Notes under the pieces: generated by a model
Database searches by the model: none
The model's input: only the letters and a program-made list of their open reading frames with translations
Told to the model about the DNA's origin: nothing
Shown: one piece after another, positions 1 through 9,232 of the stretch
How the letters are laid out: each line of letters starts with the position of its first letter
How positions within the stretch are numbered: the stretch's first letter is position 1
From: WJMT01 sp964456985
Lineage (GTDB): Bacteria; Acidobacteriota; Aminicenantia; Aminicenantales; Aminicenantaceae
Assembly: GCA_964456985.1 (NCBI GenBank)
Contig: CAYWDH010000001.1
Span: forward strand, 62,001 to 126,000
DNA length: 64,000 nucleotides
Direction: 5' to 3'
Made by a program: the position numbers and the translations under genes

Positions 1-497
1 TGGGAGATTATCTGCACCGGGTCTTTGATATTAATCTGGAACTGGAACCTCTTCTCATTTGTATGGCAGCCGGTTTTACTGTACAGAACTTTTCCAAACA
101 CGGAGATAATTTTTTGGAAAGAATGGACAGGATCTCTCTTCCTATCTATATCGCGTTTTTTGCCATAACCGGCGCTTCGATGAATCTGAATGTGCTCCGC
201 ACAGGGTGGCTTCTGGGATTGGTTGTGTTTTTCGTCCGCCTTATCTCAATCTATGCCGGCTCTTTTATAAGCGGCAGACTTGCAAAAAACGAGCCGAAAA
301 TATATAAAAATGTGTGGCTGGGATTTATAACTCAAGCTGGAGTCAGTTTAGGGCTGCTCACAGAAGTCGCCCGGCGTTTTCCTGAGATCGGCCCTTCTGT
401 CCAGACCATATTGGTGGCAGCTATTATTATGAATCAGATCATAGGCCCCATCGCCTTTAAATTCGGCTTGAAAAAAGTAGGCGAGACCCATGTCTAA
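1..497 (+). CDS. Cation:proton antiporter, C-terminal part (5' truncated by window edge)
   Basis: The reading frame is open from base 3 and runs to TAA at 495-497, so the first in-frame Met at 63 is internal and the real start lies outside the window. The visible residues form several hydrophobic helices typical of the membrane domain of the CPA1/CPA2 (Kef/Nha) exchangers, with short loops rich in Lys and Arg. Known role of the family: exchange of Na+ or K+ for H+ across the inner membrane. It is followed after 11 bases by an EIIA-Ntr-type gene and then a PII-like gene, so its activity may be under cytoplasmic phospho- or ligand-dependent control. The exact subfamily cannot be fixed without the N-terminus. 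Confidence 0.75.
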   Translation, partial: GDYLHRVFDINLELEPLLICMAAGFTVQNFSKHGDNFLERMDRISLPIYIAFFAITGASMNLNVLRTGWLLGLVVFFVRLISIYAGSFISGRLAKNEPKIYKNVWLGFITQAGVSLGLLTEVARRFPEIGPSVQTILVAAIIMNQIIGPIAFKFGLKKVGETHV

Positions 498-508
498 AGG
501 AGTCTGTA

Positions 509-976
509 ATGCGTATTTCCACATATTTGGATAAAGACTGTATAAAAATACCTCTTCTCAAAGAAAAAAAACAGGAAATCATAGAGGAGCTTTTAGACCT
601 TATAACTGATAAATACCCTGAGATTGACAAACAAGAGACCATTCAAAGACTTATTGAGCGGGAAAAAATAGAGACAACTGCTATCGGAAACCATGTGGCG
701 ATCCCTCATGCCCGGTCTAATAAAATCCAGAAAGTATATTTTGCTTTCGGAATCACAGAACAATGCATGGACTTTGAGGCACTTGATAAAAAGCCGGTCC
801 ATCTCGTGTTTCTCCTTCTCTGCCCAGAAAAAAAGATCAACACCCAGCTCACCTTTCTGGCCAGGCTTTCCCGTATCTTACATGATAAAAAACTCAGGAA
901 AAAGCTAATGAAATGTAAAAACAGCCAAGATGTAATAAATGTCATCACAGAGTATGAAAACAGACATTTCAGTTGA
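509..976 (+). CDS. PTS EIIA domain protein, fructose/nitrogen (EIIA-Ntr) type
   Basis: A single EIIA type-2 domain of 155 residues, the usual length for PtsN-like proteins. The motif VAIPHARS carries the phosphorylatable His (residue 67), which in this family accepts phosphate from HPr or NPr. No EIIB or EIIC domain is fused or adjacent, so a regulatory rather than a sugar-transport role is likely. AAGGAG lies just before ATG at 509. The gene sits 11 bases after an antiporter gene and 16 bases before a PII-like gene, probably one operon. EIIA-Ntr is known in proteobacteria to control K+ transport and kinase activity; control of the antiporter here is inference. Confidence 0.85.
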   Translation: MRISTYLDKDCIKIPLLKEKKQEIIEELLDLITDKYPEIDKQETIQRLIEREKIETTAIGNHVAIPHARSNKIQKVYFAFGITEQCMDFEALDKKPVHLVFLLLCPEKKINTQLTFLARLSRILHDKKLRKKLMKCKNSQDVINVITEYENRHFS

Positions 977-992
977 GTGAAGGAAACTCAAG

Positions 993-1322
993 ATGAAGCT
1001 TATCATCATTTTCCTTAATAAAATCGAATACCTGGATGACCTGCTTTCCGCTTTCCTGGAAATCGGAGTTCCCGGAGCCACGATTCTCGACTCCGTGGGA
1101 ATGGGCCATATTGTCAGTCATGACATCCCCATTTTTGCCGGGCTGAGGGACTTTTTCGCAGGAAGCAGCCCCACTAATAAAACCATACTCATGGTCATAA
1201 AAAAAGACATGATCACAAAAATAGACGAAGTGTTGAGGGATGTCACCGGCTATCACAAAAAAACAGGTATCGCCAAGATGATATCTGTGCCTATTGACGG
1301 TCTTTTCGGATTTGAGAAATAA
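993..1322 (+). CDS. Small PII-like (GlnB-fold) regulatory protein
   Basis: 109 residues with the order expected of a PII-like ferredoxin fold: a first beta strand (MKLIIIFL), helix, then the EIGVPGATILDSVGMG segment that resembles the G-x-x-G-x-T turn of GlnB, and a C-terminal stretch TGIAKMISVPID like the end of PII proteins. The classical T-loop with its uridylylated Tyr is not visible, so it is PII-like rather than a true nitrogen sensor. SD-like GAAGGA precedes ATG at 993. As third gene after an antiporter and an EIIA-Ntr protein, it resembles membrane-transporter-associated PII-like proteins. The ligand is unknown. Confidence 0.6.
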   Translation: MKLIIIFLNKIEYLDDLLSAFLEIGVPGATILDSVGMGHIVSHDIPIFAGLRDFFAGSSPTNKTILMVIKKDMITKIDEVLRDVTGYHKKTGIAKMISVPIDGLFGFEK

Positions 1323-1332
1323 ATCCAACCGA

Positions 1333-1364
1333 TCCTTTTTATCTAAAAATTCGTTGATAAAGGA
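1333..1364. terminator. Putative bidirectional terminator between convergent genes
   Basis: The arms 1333-1343 (TCCTTTTTATC) and 1356-1364 (GATAAAGGA) pair apart from two extra T's, with a 12-base loop. They fill the 42-base gap between the PII-like gene (ends 1322, plus) and the BNR-repeat gene (ends 1365, minus). The stem is AT-rich, so confidence is moderate. Confidence 0.4.
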
Positions 1365-4100
1365 CTATTTTATATGACTGGTATGAGGGCCTATTTCCCA
1401 GCCTGTCCGTTCTTTGATGAGAGCTCTTCTCTCAAGCACATGGCCTTTAAATTCAAGTTCTATTCTGTATATTCCCGGATCTTGAAGTTCTCCGCGAGCC
1501 CATCTCCCCATCCGTGCTTTCTGTTCTTCTGTAGGCATTGATCTCATATTCCACATGACCATGTTTATGCCTGATTCTCCGCTTCCTTTCAGCTCACACA
1601 AAACATTCCCGAATGTGTCTTTGATCCTTATTGTCATTCCCTCGGAAGACTTTTCCTTGAGATAATAATAAATCCTCATCACATCCGGTTCATTAGGTGT
1701 TGTGTGATGGCGGTCTCCGTAAAGCTGGTAAGCTCCCCAGGGCCGGGTCATTCTCTGCGCGGTCGGTTCAACCTGGAAAAGATACACCTCTTTATTCAGC
1801 ACATTCTTATTGAGTTCTTCAAGAGGGGATATATCCGTTATGAATATCCCTCTTCCGTAAGTTCCAGCTACAAGATCATTTTCTCTGGGATGGATGAGCA
1901 GATCCGTAACAGCGATGGTGGGCATATTGTTTCTCATATAGACCCATTTTTCTCCTCTGTCTATGCTCACATAGATCCCCTTATCATTACCCACAAAAAG
2001 AAGATCCGGGTTCTTTTTGTCTTCAAACACCACATTTATGGGCTTATCCGGTAGATTGTTCGAGATATCGGTCCAGGTCAGGCCGAAATCATCTGTTCGG
2101 TATAAAAAACTTCTGAAATCATCTCTTCTGAATCCTGTTTTTGACACATAGGCTCTTCCCTCTTTATGATGAGATGCAAACACACGGCTGATCCAGTAAT
2201 TCTCCGGAGCGCCGATACTTACAAGGTTCTGGGTCAGATCCTTCCAGTCAGCGCCGCTGTTTTGGGTCACCCATACCTTCCCGTCATCTGTACCCACCCA
2301 AATCAATCCGGGCTTCATCGGTGATTCGGATATGGTGGTGATGGTGCAGTACTGAATATGTCCCTTCCCGGCAATTTTAACAGCATCATTTGTGGTCAGG
2401 TCAGGACTGATCTCCTGCCAGTTCTCGCCCCGATGCATGGAGCGCAAAAGCATCTGGGTGCCTGCGTAGATCACATCGCTGTTATGGGGGGAAATTTCAA
2501 GGGGGGGACACCAGTTAAACCTATAGGGAGCTTTTCCATCTTCTCTTCTTGGCTCGATATCAGCCCTTATCCCCAGTTTCTGGTCTATTCTCTGGAGCCC
2601 TCCGAACTGGATGTCGTTATAGACCCAGCGGCTGTCTTCAGGAGACACCACATTGTACATTCCGTCCCCGAGCCCCATTGGAATCATATCCTCGAGGCTT
2701 ACCTCCCCTGACCAGCTGCTGGTCGGGATCTTCCATGAATCATGACACTGCAGTCCTCCGTAAACATTGTAGGGGTCCTCCATATCCACACATATATCAT
2801 AATACTGGGCCATGGGAAGATTATCATAGAAATCACAGGTCCTTCCGCCGTCATAGGATACAAATACACCTCCGTCGCTTCCCATCATCAAACGGTCGGA
2901 ATTCTGGGGATCTATCCACAATGTCCGCACGTCACCAAACGCCGAAGAAAATGTCTTTCTCGGAGGCCAGTTAATATCATGCCAGGTTCTGCCGCCATCA
3001 TCAGAACTGGCAAGGCATACGCTTGTCACATAGATCTTCTGATCATTATTCGGATCCACCCTTATTTGATTGAAAGAGTACGCAGCTTTGCCTCCCACAT
3101 TATCCTTTAGGGAATTCATTTTTTCCCAGGTCTCTCCTCCATCTTCGCTTCTGTAGACTTCTCCCCCTATCTCCCTTTCCCCGGGTTCAATTCCTCTTTC
3201 CCTGTCTCTCCTTGCTTCCTCCTCTGTAGGAGGCCGCATATTTGTGTTCTCCACCACAGCATAGATGATATCAGGATTGCTTCTGTAAATATCAAGTCCT
3301 ATCCTTCCGATCTTACCCTTCGGAAGTCCTTTGGAAAGCTTTTTCCAGGCTTTTCCCGCATCTTCTGTCTTGTATATTCCGCTTTCCTCACCTCCGGCTT
3401 CAAAATGCCAGGGAAATCTTTCCTTTTCGTAAGCCGCCGCATACAGAACATCCGGGTTTTCTCTGTTTATTGCCAGGTCGATTACGCCTACTTTTTCATT
3501 TATATAAAGGACTTTTTCCCAAGTCTCTCCTCCGTCTTCGGTTTTATAAACACCCCTTTCCTTATTCGGAGAAAACAGATGGCCCATTGCGGCAATGTAG
3601 ACAATGCCAGGATTCTTAGGATGAATCACCACCCTTCCTATATGATGCGTCTCTTTGAGCCCCATGTGCTTCCAGGTTTCTCCTCCATCTATTGACTTAT
3701 AAACGCCGTCTCCCCAATAGGAGCTTCTTGCGGTAGCGTGTTCTCCGGTTCCCACCCACACTATTTGAGGCTCAGATGGAGCCAGGGCAATATCGCCTAT
3801 GGAAAAGATATCCTGGTCATCAAAGATGGGTTTAAAAGTGGTGCCGTTATTGGTCGTTTTCCAGAGCCCCCCATTTCTTCCTGCAACATAAAAAGTGTAG
3901 AGATGTTCCTTCTCAGGTGACGCGGGAACCGCAAAATCAGTGATCCAGGCTCCGCTTCGAAAGGGCCCTATATTCCGGTACTGGAAACACTTGAGAAGCT
4001 CTTGATTGAAAGGGTCCGGGTCCGTTTCCCTGGCATGAAGCACTGAAATCAAACCAAATAAAAAGACCATAAAAAAACAAAATATTTTTTTTTCAGACAA
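1365..4100 (-). CDS. Exported BNR/sortilin-type beta-propeller protein
   Basis: 911 residues starting with a signal peptide (hydrophobic run ending near LHA). Most of the chain consists of Asp-box (BNR) repeats of the form S-x-D-G-G-x-T-W, for example KSIDGGETW, KTEDGGETW, RSEDGGETW and RTDDFGLTW, as found in VPS10/sortilin and sialidase-like propellers. Such proteins are common among exported proteins of Acidobacteriota and Bacteroidota and usually lack sialidase active-site residues; none are obvious here. The start is TTG at 4100, five bases after AGGAGG; no ATG is better placed. It is a single-gene unit between convergent and divergent neighbours. Substrate unknown; probably a periplasmic or surface binding or scaffold protein. 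Confidence 0.8.
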   Translation of the reverse strand: MSEKKIFCFFMVFLFGLISVLHARETDPDPFNQELLKCFQYRNIGPFRSGAWITDFAVPASPEKEHLYTFYVAGRNGGLWKTTNNGTTFKPIFDDQDIFSIGDIALAPSEPQIVWVGTGEHATARSSYWGDGVYKSIDGGETWKHMGLKETHHIGRVVIHPKNPGIVYIAAMGHLFSPNKERGVYKTEDGGETWEKVLYINEKVGVIDLAINRENPDVLYAAAYEKERFPWHFEAGGEESGIYKTEDAGKAWKKLSKGLPKGKIGRIGLDIYRSNPDIIYAVVENTNMRPPTEEEARRDRERGIEPGEREIGGEVYRSEDGGETWEKMNSLKDNVGGKAAYSFNQIRVDPNNDQKIYVTSVCLASSDDGGRTWHDINWPPRKTFSSAFGDVRTLWIDPQNSDRLMMGSDGGVFVSYDGGRTCDFYDNLPMAQYYDICVDMEDPYNVYGGLQCHDSWKIPTSSWSGEVSLEDMIPMGLGDGMYNVVSPEDSRWVYNDIQFGGLQRIDQKLGIRADIEPRREDGKAPYRFNWCPPLEISPHNSDVIYAGTQMLLRSMHRGENWQEISPDLTTNDAVKIAGKGHIQYCTITTISESPMKPGLIWVGTDDGKVWVTQNSGADWKDLTQNLVSIGAPENYWISRVFASHHKEGRAYVSKTGFRRDDFRSFLYRTDDFGLTWTDISNNLPDKPINVVFEDKKNPDLLFVGNDKGIYVSIDRGEKWVYMRNNMPTIAVTDLLIHPRENDLVAGTYGRGIFITDISPLEELNKNVLNKEVYLFQVEPTAQRMTRPWGAYQLYGDRHHTTPNEPDVMRIYYYLKEKSSEGMTIRIKDTFGNVLCELKGSGESGINMVMWNMRSMPTEEQKARMGRWARGELQDPGIYRIELEFKGHVLERRALIKERTGWEIGPHTSHIK

Positions 4101-4297
4101 TGTTCCTCCTCATTCATATGAATTCATAATCCATGGTCGTTCTTCATTATTATATAAAATTCCATATCGCTCAACTTTTAATATTCATTCTACAGCCCGA
4201 ACAAGGAGCGGCTGGGGCTTGGTTCCTCTTATTGCGAAAAAAATGGTTTTGTTTTAAACTTTTACAGACAACACCTTCTTAAAATGAGGAGCAAACC

Positions 4298-5464
4298 ATG
4301 AAAAAAAAGAAAGTGACAGCACCTCTTCCTCTTTTTCTTTTATCATTCCTGTTGATCTTTTCAGCTTGTAAAGGAAAACCGGAAAACAAGGCCAAAGAAA
4401 CTTCAGAGAAAGGAAAAACAAAAATGATGATTGAAAAAAAAGACTTCGGCAGTCTTCCGGACGGCCAAAAAATCGATCTGTATATCCTCAAAGATCCGGG
4501 GGGAATGAAAGCCGCTATCACAAACTACGGAGCTATTCTTGTTTCTCTTGAAGTCCCGGACCAGAACAATGAGTTTGCTGATATCACTCTGGGTTACGAT
4601 GACCTAAAAGGATACCTGGAAGAAACGCCTTACTTCGGAGCCACAGTGGGTCGCTATGCCAACCGAATAAAAGGCGCTGTATTTACTCTTAACGGAAAGA
4701 CATACCATTTGGCAAAAAACGACAACAACAATCACCTTCATGGAGGCACCAAAGGATTTGATAAAAGAGTCTGGAATGCAGAGCCCTTTGAAAATGAGGA
4801 TTCAGCCGGCATTATATTCCGTTATCTAAGTCCTGACGGAGAGGAAGGATACCCCGGAAATCTCTCCTGCACCGTGACCTATACACTGACGAACAACAAT
4901 GAACTCAGAATAGACTATGAAGCTGAGACAGACCAAGCCACTCCCGTCAATCTGACTCATCACAGTTATTTTAATCTCAAAGGTCAGGGAAACGGCGATA
5001 TCCTTGGCCATGAACTCTATATAAACGCTGATAAATACACTCCTGTTGACGAAGAACTCATACCTACGGGTGAGATCCTTTCCGTCAAGAGCACGCCTTT
5101 TGATTTCACGAAACCCACGGCTATTGGAGAGCGCATCGAACAGGTCCCCGGTGGATATGACCACAATTTTGTTCTTAACGGCGAGCAAGGAACTCTGAGA
5201 CTAGCTGCCCGAGTCCTTGAACCGGAAAGCGGACAGGTCATGGAAATCCTTACTACAGAACCCGGGATCCAGTTCTATTCAGGTAATTTCCTTGACGGAT
5301 CTATCAAGGGAAAATCAGGAAAAATCTATGAAAAGCACTATGGATTCTGCCTTGAACCCCAGCATTTTCCGGATTCTCCCAATCATCCGGAATTCCCTTC
5401 GACCGTTCTTGAACCAGGAGATAAATACTCCACGACCACAGTCTTCCGGTTCTCCAAAAAGTAG
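4298..5464 (+). CDS. galM: Aldose 1-epimerase (mutarotase), exported lipoprotein
   Basis: 388 residues. The N-terminus has a signal sequence ending in FSAC, a lipobox, so the enzyme is probably anchored on the periplasmic side, unlike cytoplasmic GalM. After a Lys/Glu-rich linker (about residues 24-45) comes a full galactose mutarotase domain. The family motifs are visible: the NNHLHGG segment with the first catalytic His, LTHHSYFNL with the second His, and FCLEPQHFPDSPN with the catalytic Glu. Known reaction: interconversion of alpha and beta anomers of aldoses. GAGGAG precedes ATG at 4298. It stands alone on the plus strand; the export suggests a role in sugar processing before uptake. Confidence 0.85.
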   Translation: MKKKKVTAPLPLFLLSFLLIFSACKGKPENKAKETSEKGKTKMMIEKKDFGSLPDGQKIDLYILKDPGGMKAAITNYGAILVSLEVPDQNNEFADITLGYDDLKGYLEETPYFGATVGRYANRIKGAVFTLNGKTYHLAKNDNNNHLHGGTKGFDKRVWNAEPFENEDSAGIIFRYLSPDGEEGYPGNLSCTVTYTLTNNNELRIDYEAETDQATPVNLTHHSYFNLKGQGNGDILGHELYINADKYTPVDEELIPTGEILSVKSTPFDFTKPTAIGERIEQVPGGYDHNFVLNGEQGTLRLAARVLEPESGQVMEILTTEPGIQFYSGNFLDGSIKGKSGKIYEKHYGFCLEPQHFPDSPNHPEFPSTVLEPGDKYSTTTVFRFSKK

Positions 5465-5501
5465 ATAACCTCTTTAATCCTTTAGAAATCAAACGTAAAG
5501 A

Positions 5502-6530
5502 TTATCTGAGGAGGAATCCTTTTTTCAGAGGATCATCAGGATCAAAACAGAACCTGCTTGTCCCTGTGATAGAGGCGCTTCCTGTTACCTTAGGAATGAC
5601 CGCCTTGTAAGGGCCGAACCTTGTCACTTCCTCCACACTCACCTTAAACTCGGTACCGATGAGACTCTCTATAACCAGAGTCTCTCGTTTTTTGATCTCC
5701 CCTCTTGAATAATGAAGCGCAGCTCTGGCACTCACTCCGGTACCCGTTGGAGACCGGTCCACTTCTCCGTCCGCAAACACACACACATTCCGGCTGTGGT
5801 TGCAGGACTTCTCAGGGGGGCCTGTGATAATGGTCCCATAGAGAAAGCCGAGCTCTTTCTCCAAAGGATGTGTGATATATACGGAATCTTGAACCGCTTT
5901 TTTTATGGACCGGCCCAAATGAATCAAGCGGGCACAGTTTTCAGGTTTTAAAGGCACATCCAATTCCTCAGCCATGCAAAAAGCATAAAAAGCCCCTCCA
6001 AAAGCAATGTCATAATGAACCCAGCCGATCTCCGGGACCTTGATCTTCTGGTCCTTTAAATAAACAAAACAGGGGACATTTAAAAAGGAAACCTGTGTCA
6101 CTCTTCCCTTTTCTCTATAAGCCACGGCTTTCACCAAGCCAGCGGGCGTATCCATTTTGATTTCGGGATTTTTTCCTTCTTTTTTGACCATGCCCGTATC
6201 CAGAGTCATTTTAGCCAGAGCAATGACAGCATGGCCGCACATGGTCGAATATCCTTCATTGTGAAGAAAAAACACACCGAAATCACCTTCTTCACTCACA
6301 GGTTCCGTAAGAACAGCCCCGTACATATCAGCATGTCCGCGCGGTTCCCACATCAATCCTGTCCGTATGAAATCAAAGTTTTCACGAAAAAACCGGCGTT
6401 TTCTGAGAATAGTATCACCAGGAATATGAGGCAGTCCCTTTGTGATGAGTCTTAACGGTTCTCCTGCTGTATGGGCATCCAGAGTCTCAATGACCTTCCA
6501 TCCCTCAGGAGGTCTCCATTCAGTATTCAT
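5502..6530 (-). CDS. Trans-3-hydroxy-L-proline dehydratase (proline racemase family)
   Basis: 342 residues, standard for the proline racemase superfamily. The first catalytic position is Cys98 in MCGHAV. The second, in the motif DRSPTGTGVSA, is Thr262 instead of Cys. In characterised members a Cys/Thr pair marks trans-3-hydroxy-L-proline dehydratases, whereas Cys/Cys marks racemases and 4-hydroxyproline epimerases. Expected reaction: trans-3-hydroxy-L-proline to delta1-pyrroline-2-carboxylate plus water. The gene is last in an operon after a pyrroline-2-carboxylate reductase-like gene (15-base gap) and a Na+ symporter, which matches the pathway exactly. Cytoplasmic; no signal peptide. Confidence 0.85.
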   Translation of the reverse strand: MNTEWRPPEGWKVIETLDAHTAGEPLRLITKGLPHIPGDTILRKRRFFRENFDFIRTGLMWEPRGHADMYGAVLTEPVSEEGDFGVFFLHNEGYSTMCGHAVIALAKMTLDTGMVKKEGKNPEIKMDTPAGLVKAVAYREKGRVTQVSFLNVPCFVYLKDQKIKVPEIGWVHYDIAFGGAFYAFCMAEELDVPLKPENCARLIHLGRSIKKAVQDSVYITHPLEKELGFLYGTIITGPPEKSCNHSRNVCVFADGEVDRSPTGTGVSARAALHYSRGEIKKRETLVIESLIGTEFKVSVEEVTRFGPYKAVIPKVTGSASITGTSRFCFDPDDPLKKGFLLR

Positions 6531-6545
6531 TTATTCCTGTCCCTA

Positions 6546-7514
6546 TTAAAAAACGACTTCCCTGCCTATTCCCTTTTCCACAGCTCTCTTGTAAATAAAT
6601 CCGGATACCATAAGGTCAAAAAGAGCCATGCCCACTGACTTAAATATTGTGGTTTCCTTCTCCCCGCAAGTTACGGGAATTTTCCCAGATATTATTTTGC
6701 CCAATGTGACAATCTGATCTTTCCGGATCCAGCCCTTTTCCAGGGGCACCTTAACATCTCCGGATTCAACAAGCGCATACTCCGTATCCACAGCCATTGT
6801 TCTGACGTGGGTATAGAGGGCTCTGGGAAACTCCCGCATATCCGGTTTATAAGAACCTATACCCACAACATGCTTTCCTAAAAAAAGCCCCGGATCATCG
6901 GGAAGCACAGGCTCCAAAGATGTGGTCGCTGTGATCACGACATCTGACTCGGTTAATAATTCTTCAGAGCTTTTCGCTTCCTGAACAGCGATATCTTTGA
7001 GGACCTCTGATAATTTCTCACATAACTGATACGCTTTTTCTGCAAACCGGTCATACACATAAACCGTTTTAAACTGTCTCTGAGTACATGCGGTAACTGC
7101 CTGGTGAAATCCCTGGACTCCGGCTCCCACAATCCCCAGAGTTTTTACCTTTTTTAAAGTCATGTGGCGGATTCCCACACCTCCGACAGCTCCGGTTCTC
7201 AAAGCGGTTAGAGCAGAGCCGTTAAGTACGGCCAGCGGCTCTCCTGTTCTTCCATCATTAAGCACCATCACTCCGAAAAGTGCAGGCAAATTCTTTTTCT
7301 CATTTTCAGGAAATAAAGACACCAGCTTTGTGCCCATACTTTTTTTTGTGAAACAAGGCATCAGCAAAAGGCTGTTCCCGCCGTAGTCCACACACATCCT
7401 GTCAGGCATATGGAAGTTTTTCTCTTCGTACACCAGCACAGCTTTTTCTACACAATCCACTACCTCTTCCCGAGAAGCAACACTTAATATATCATTACGG
7501 TTAAGGATCAGCAT
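6546..7514 (-). CDS. Ornithine cyclodeaminase/mu-crystallin family, probable delta1-pyrroline-2-carboxylate reductase
   Basis: 322 residues from ATG at 7514, one base after the TGA of the upstream symporter gene; a longer reading begins inside that gene and adds only a basic tail, so the short start is preferred. The family pattern is present: GTKLVS with the conserved Lys, ALRTGAVGGVG with the conserved Arg, and a Rossmann nucleotide-binding motif GIVGAGVQG (about residues 127-135). Family members act either as ornithine cyclodeaminase or as NAD(P)H-dependent imine reductases (LhpI type). Lying between a symporter and a trans-3-hydroxyproline dehydratase, reduction of pyrroline-2-carboxylate to L-proline is the best reading. 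Confidence 0.8.
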   Translation of the reverse strand: MLILNRNDILSVASREEVVDCVEKAVLVYEEKNFHMPDRMCVDYGGNSLLLMPCFTKKSMGTKLVSLFPENEKKNLPALFGVMVLNDGRTGEPLAVLNGSALTALRTGAVGGVGIRHMTLKKVKTLGIVGAGVQGFHQAVTACTQRQFKTVYVYDRFAEKAYQLCEKLSEVLKDIAVQEAKSSEELLTESDVVITATTSLEPVLPDDPGLFLGKHVVGIGSYKPDMREFPRALYTHVRTMAVDTEYALVESGDVKVPLEKGWIRKDQIVTLGKIISGKIPVTCGEKETTIFKSVGMALFDLMVSGFIYKRAVEKGIGREVVF

Positions 7515-7515
7515 G

Positions 7516-9039
7516 TCACATGTTCTTCGTTTTTTTCTTTTTCTTTTTTGTAAAGAGTCTATCAATCACCTCTTTTGAAGGAGGTTTTGTGAAAAAAGAT
7601 ATCCCTATCAAAGTGATCAGCACCACAGCCAAACCAGGATAAATGATCGGAATCCCGAATGGGTCGCCGTTCGGATCTCCCACCGGAACCATTATGGAAG
7701 GCCATATGTCTCCGGCAAATTTCAAGAACAATACCACTACAGTTCCGCTTATAATAGAGACCAGACCCGCGGTCTTTGTGACTCTTTTCGAAACCAGCGC
7801 ACCGAGAAGGGCGGGAGTAATGGCTACCCCGTATATTGTATAGGCAAAATACGCACTTTCCAGAACTGACTGCATCCTCCACGCTATCAAAAAGGCAACG
7901 ATACCGACAATAATGATCAGGATTTTCTGCAGAATCACAAGGTGCCTCCCGTCTTTTTTCTTATCATTAGTAGCATCCTCTTTTTTAATGAACCTGGTAT
8001 AAATATCGTGGATCATAGTGGTCGTCGGTGATAACAGGTAGTTCATCCCCGTTGAAATCACAACCGCTGTGGCCGCTCCCAGGAGAAGAACACCTACAGG
8101 AAGAGGAATCATCTGCTTGGCGGCCTGAATGATGACGGCAGCATGATCCATAGCTCCTGACTGAAGGTCAGTCCAAAAATAGGAAGACGCAAAAATAGCC
8201 ATTATCACAACCACAGATTCTATGAACATGGTCCCTATGACCCACATTCCGGTGGCTTTCCGGGCTTCCTGAGGATTTTTTGCACTGTAAAATTTCTGGT
8301 ACATGCTCTGAACTCCGAGTAAGAGAAGCATACCGGAGAGCCCGATAGCCGGGATTTTCAAATAGGGGATCCCGCCGAACTCTTCACTGAATACTTGAAA
8401 ATGAGTTGCAGGAAGGACTGCTTTTATCTTATGCCAGCCTCCTGCGGCAATCAATACAAGGGGAGTAGAAAGAATAGTAGAAAGCAGTATCACAATTCCA
8501 TTAGGAAGATCTGTATTCGCGACAGCAATCATTCCTCCAATGGCCGTAAACAAGATCACAAACACCGCTGCCATGAACATTCCATGATCCACGGCAATCG
8601 CACCGTCAGATATGGCATTGAGTATGTATCCGCCGGCTTTGAACTGATAACTCACAATAACGGTGAAGCTGATGATAATAGCTAGGGCACCGAAAATTCT
8701 GGCCACCGGACCATATCTTAATTCAAGTATATCACCCACCGTGTACTGACCAAATGTACGGATTTTAGCAGCCAGAAAATAGATGATAATGATTCCGATC
8801 CAGGCACCTGCAGGCTGCCATAAAGCACTCCAGCCTGCTTTGGCGGCAAACTCTGCACCGGCAATAAATGTGCCTGAACCTATCCAAGTACAGATCAGAG
8901 TAAAAACCATCTTGGTCATGGGGATGGACCTTCCCGCAACCATCATATCGTCCTTGTCTTTAACTTTTCTTGACTTCCAAAAATTCATAACCGTCAAGGC
9001 TACTAAATAAATCAAAATGACAGTAATGTAGAAGTTCAT
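7516..9039 (-). CDS. Sodium:solute symporter (SSS family), probable imino acid uptake
   Basis: 507 residues with about 13 hydrophobic helices and a basic C-terminal tail rich in Lys. The region GRSIPMTKMVFTLICTW and the following GTFIAGAEFA match the TM1/TM2 signature of the PutP/SGLT-type symporters. AAGGAG lies just before ATG at 9039. It heads an operon with a pyrroline-2-carboxylate reductase-like gene and a trans-3-hydroxyproline dehydratase, so a proline or hydroxyproline substrate driven by the Na+ gradient is inferred from context. The substrate cannot be read from the sequence alone. Confidence 0.85.
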   Translation of the reverse strand: MNFYITVILIYLVALTVMNFWKSRKVKDKDDMMVAGRSIPMTKMVFTLICTWIGSGTFIAGAEFAAKAGWSALWQPAGAWIGIIIIYFLAAKIRTFGQYTVGDILELRYGPVARIFGALAIIISFTVIVSYQFKAGGYILNAISDGAIAVDHGMFMAAVFVILFTAIGGMIAVANTDLPNGIVILLSTILSTPLVLIAAGGWHKIKAVLPATHFQVFSEEFGGIPYLKIPAIGLSGMLLLLGVQSMYQKFYSAKNPQEARKATGMWVIGTMFIESVVVIMAIFASSYFWTDLQSGAMDHAAVIIQAAKQMIPLPVGVLLLGAATAVVISTGMNYLLSPTTTMIHDIYTRFIKKEDATNDKKKDGRHLVILQKILIIIVGIVAFLIAWRMQSVLESAYFAYTIYGVAITPALLGALVSKRVTKTAGLVSIISGTVVVLFLKFAGDIWPSIMVPVGDPNGDPFGIPIIYPGLAVVLITLIGISFFTKPPSKEVIDRLFTKKKKKKTKNM

Positions 9040-9232
9040 GCTCTGCTCCTTTTCAGATTTGTATCATTGTTTTGTATAAAAACTCTCTTTATTCTTGTTG
9101 ATTTTATTTTTTAATACCGTCCATGTCAATGAACATAAAAAATACATTAAACAATTTACTTTATTGGTTGATTCCACTAAAATAGATTTTCGGTAATACC
9201 AACAAGAATAAGTTTCACCAGAGGAGAAAAGA

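Noticed and set aside
4211..4235. A sigma-54-like site TTGGTTCCTCTTATTGCG before the aldose epimerase gene
   Set aside because: The GG and GC are eleven bases apart, not ten, and the CAC core is absent.
7562..7882. Minus-strand 106-codon frame inside the symporter gene
   Set aside because: It overlaps a gene with a clear family match and has Arg/Gly-rich shadow composition.
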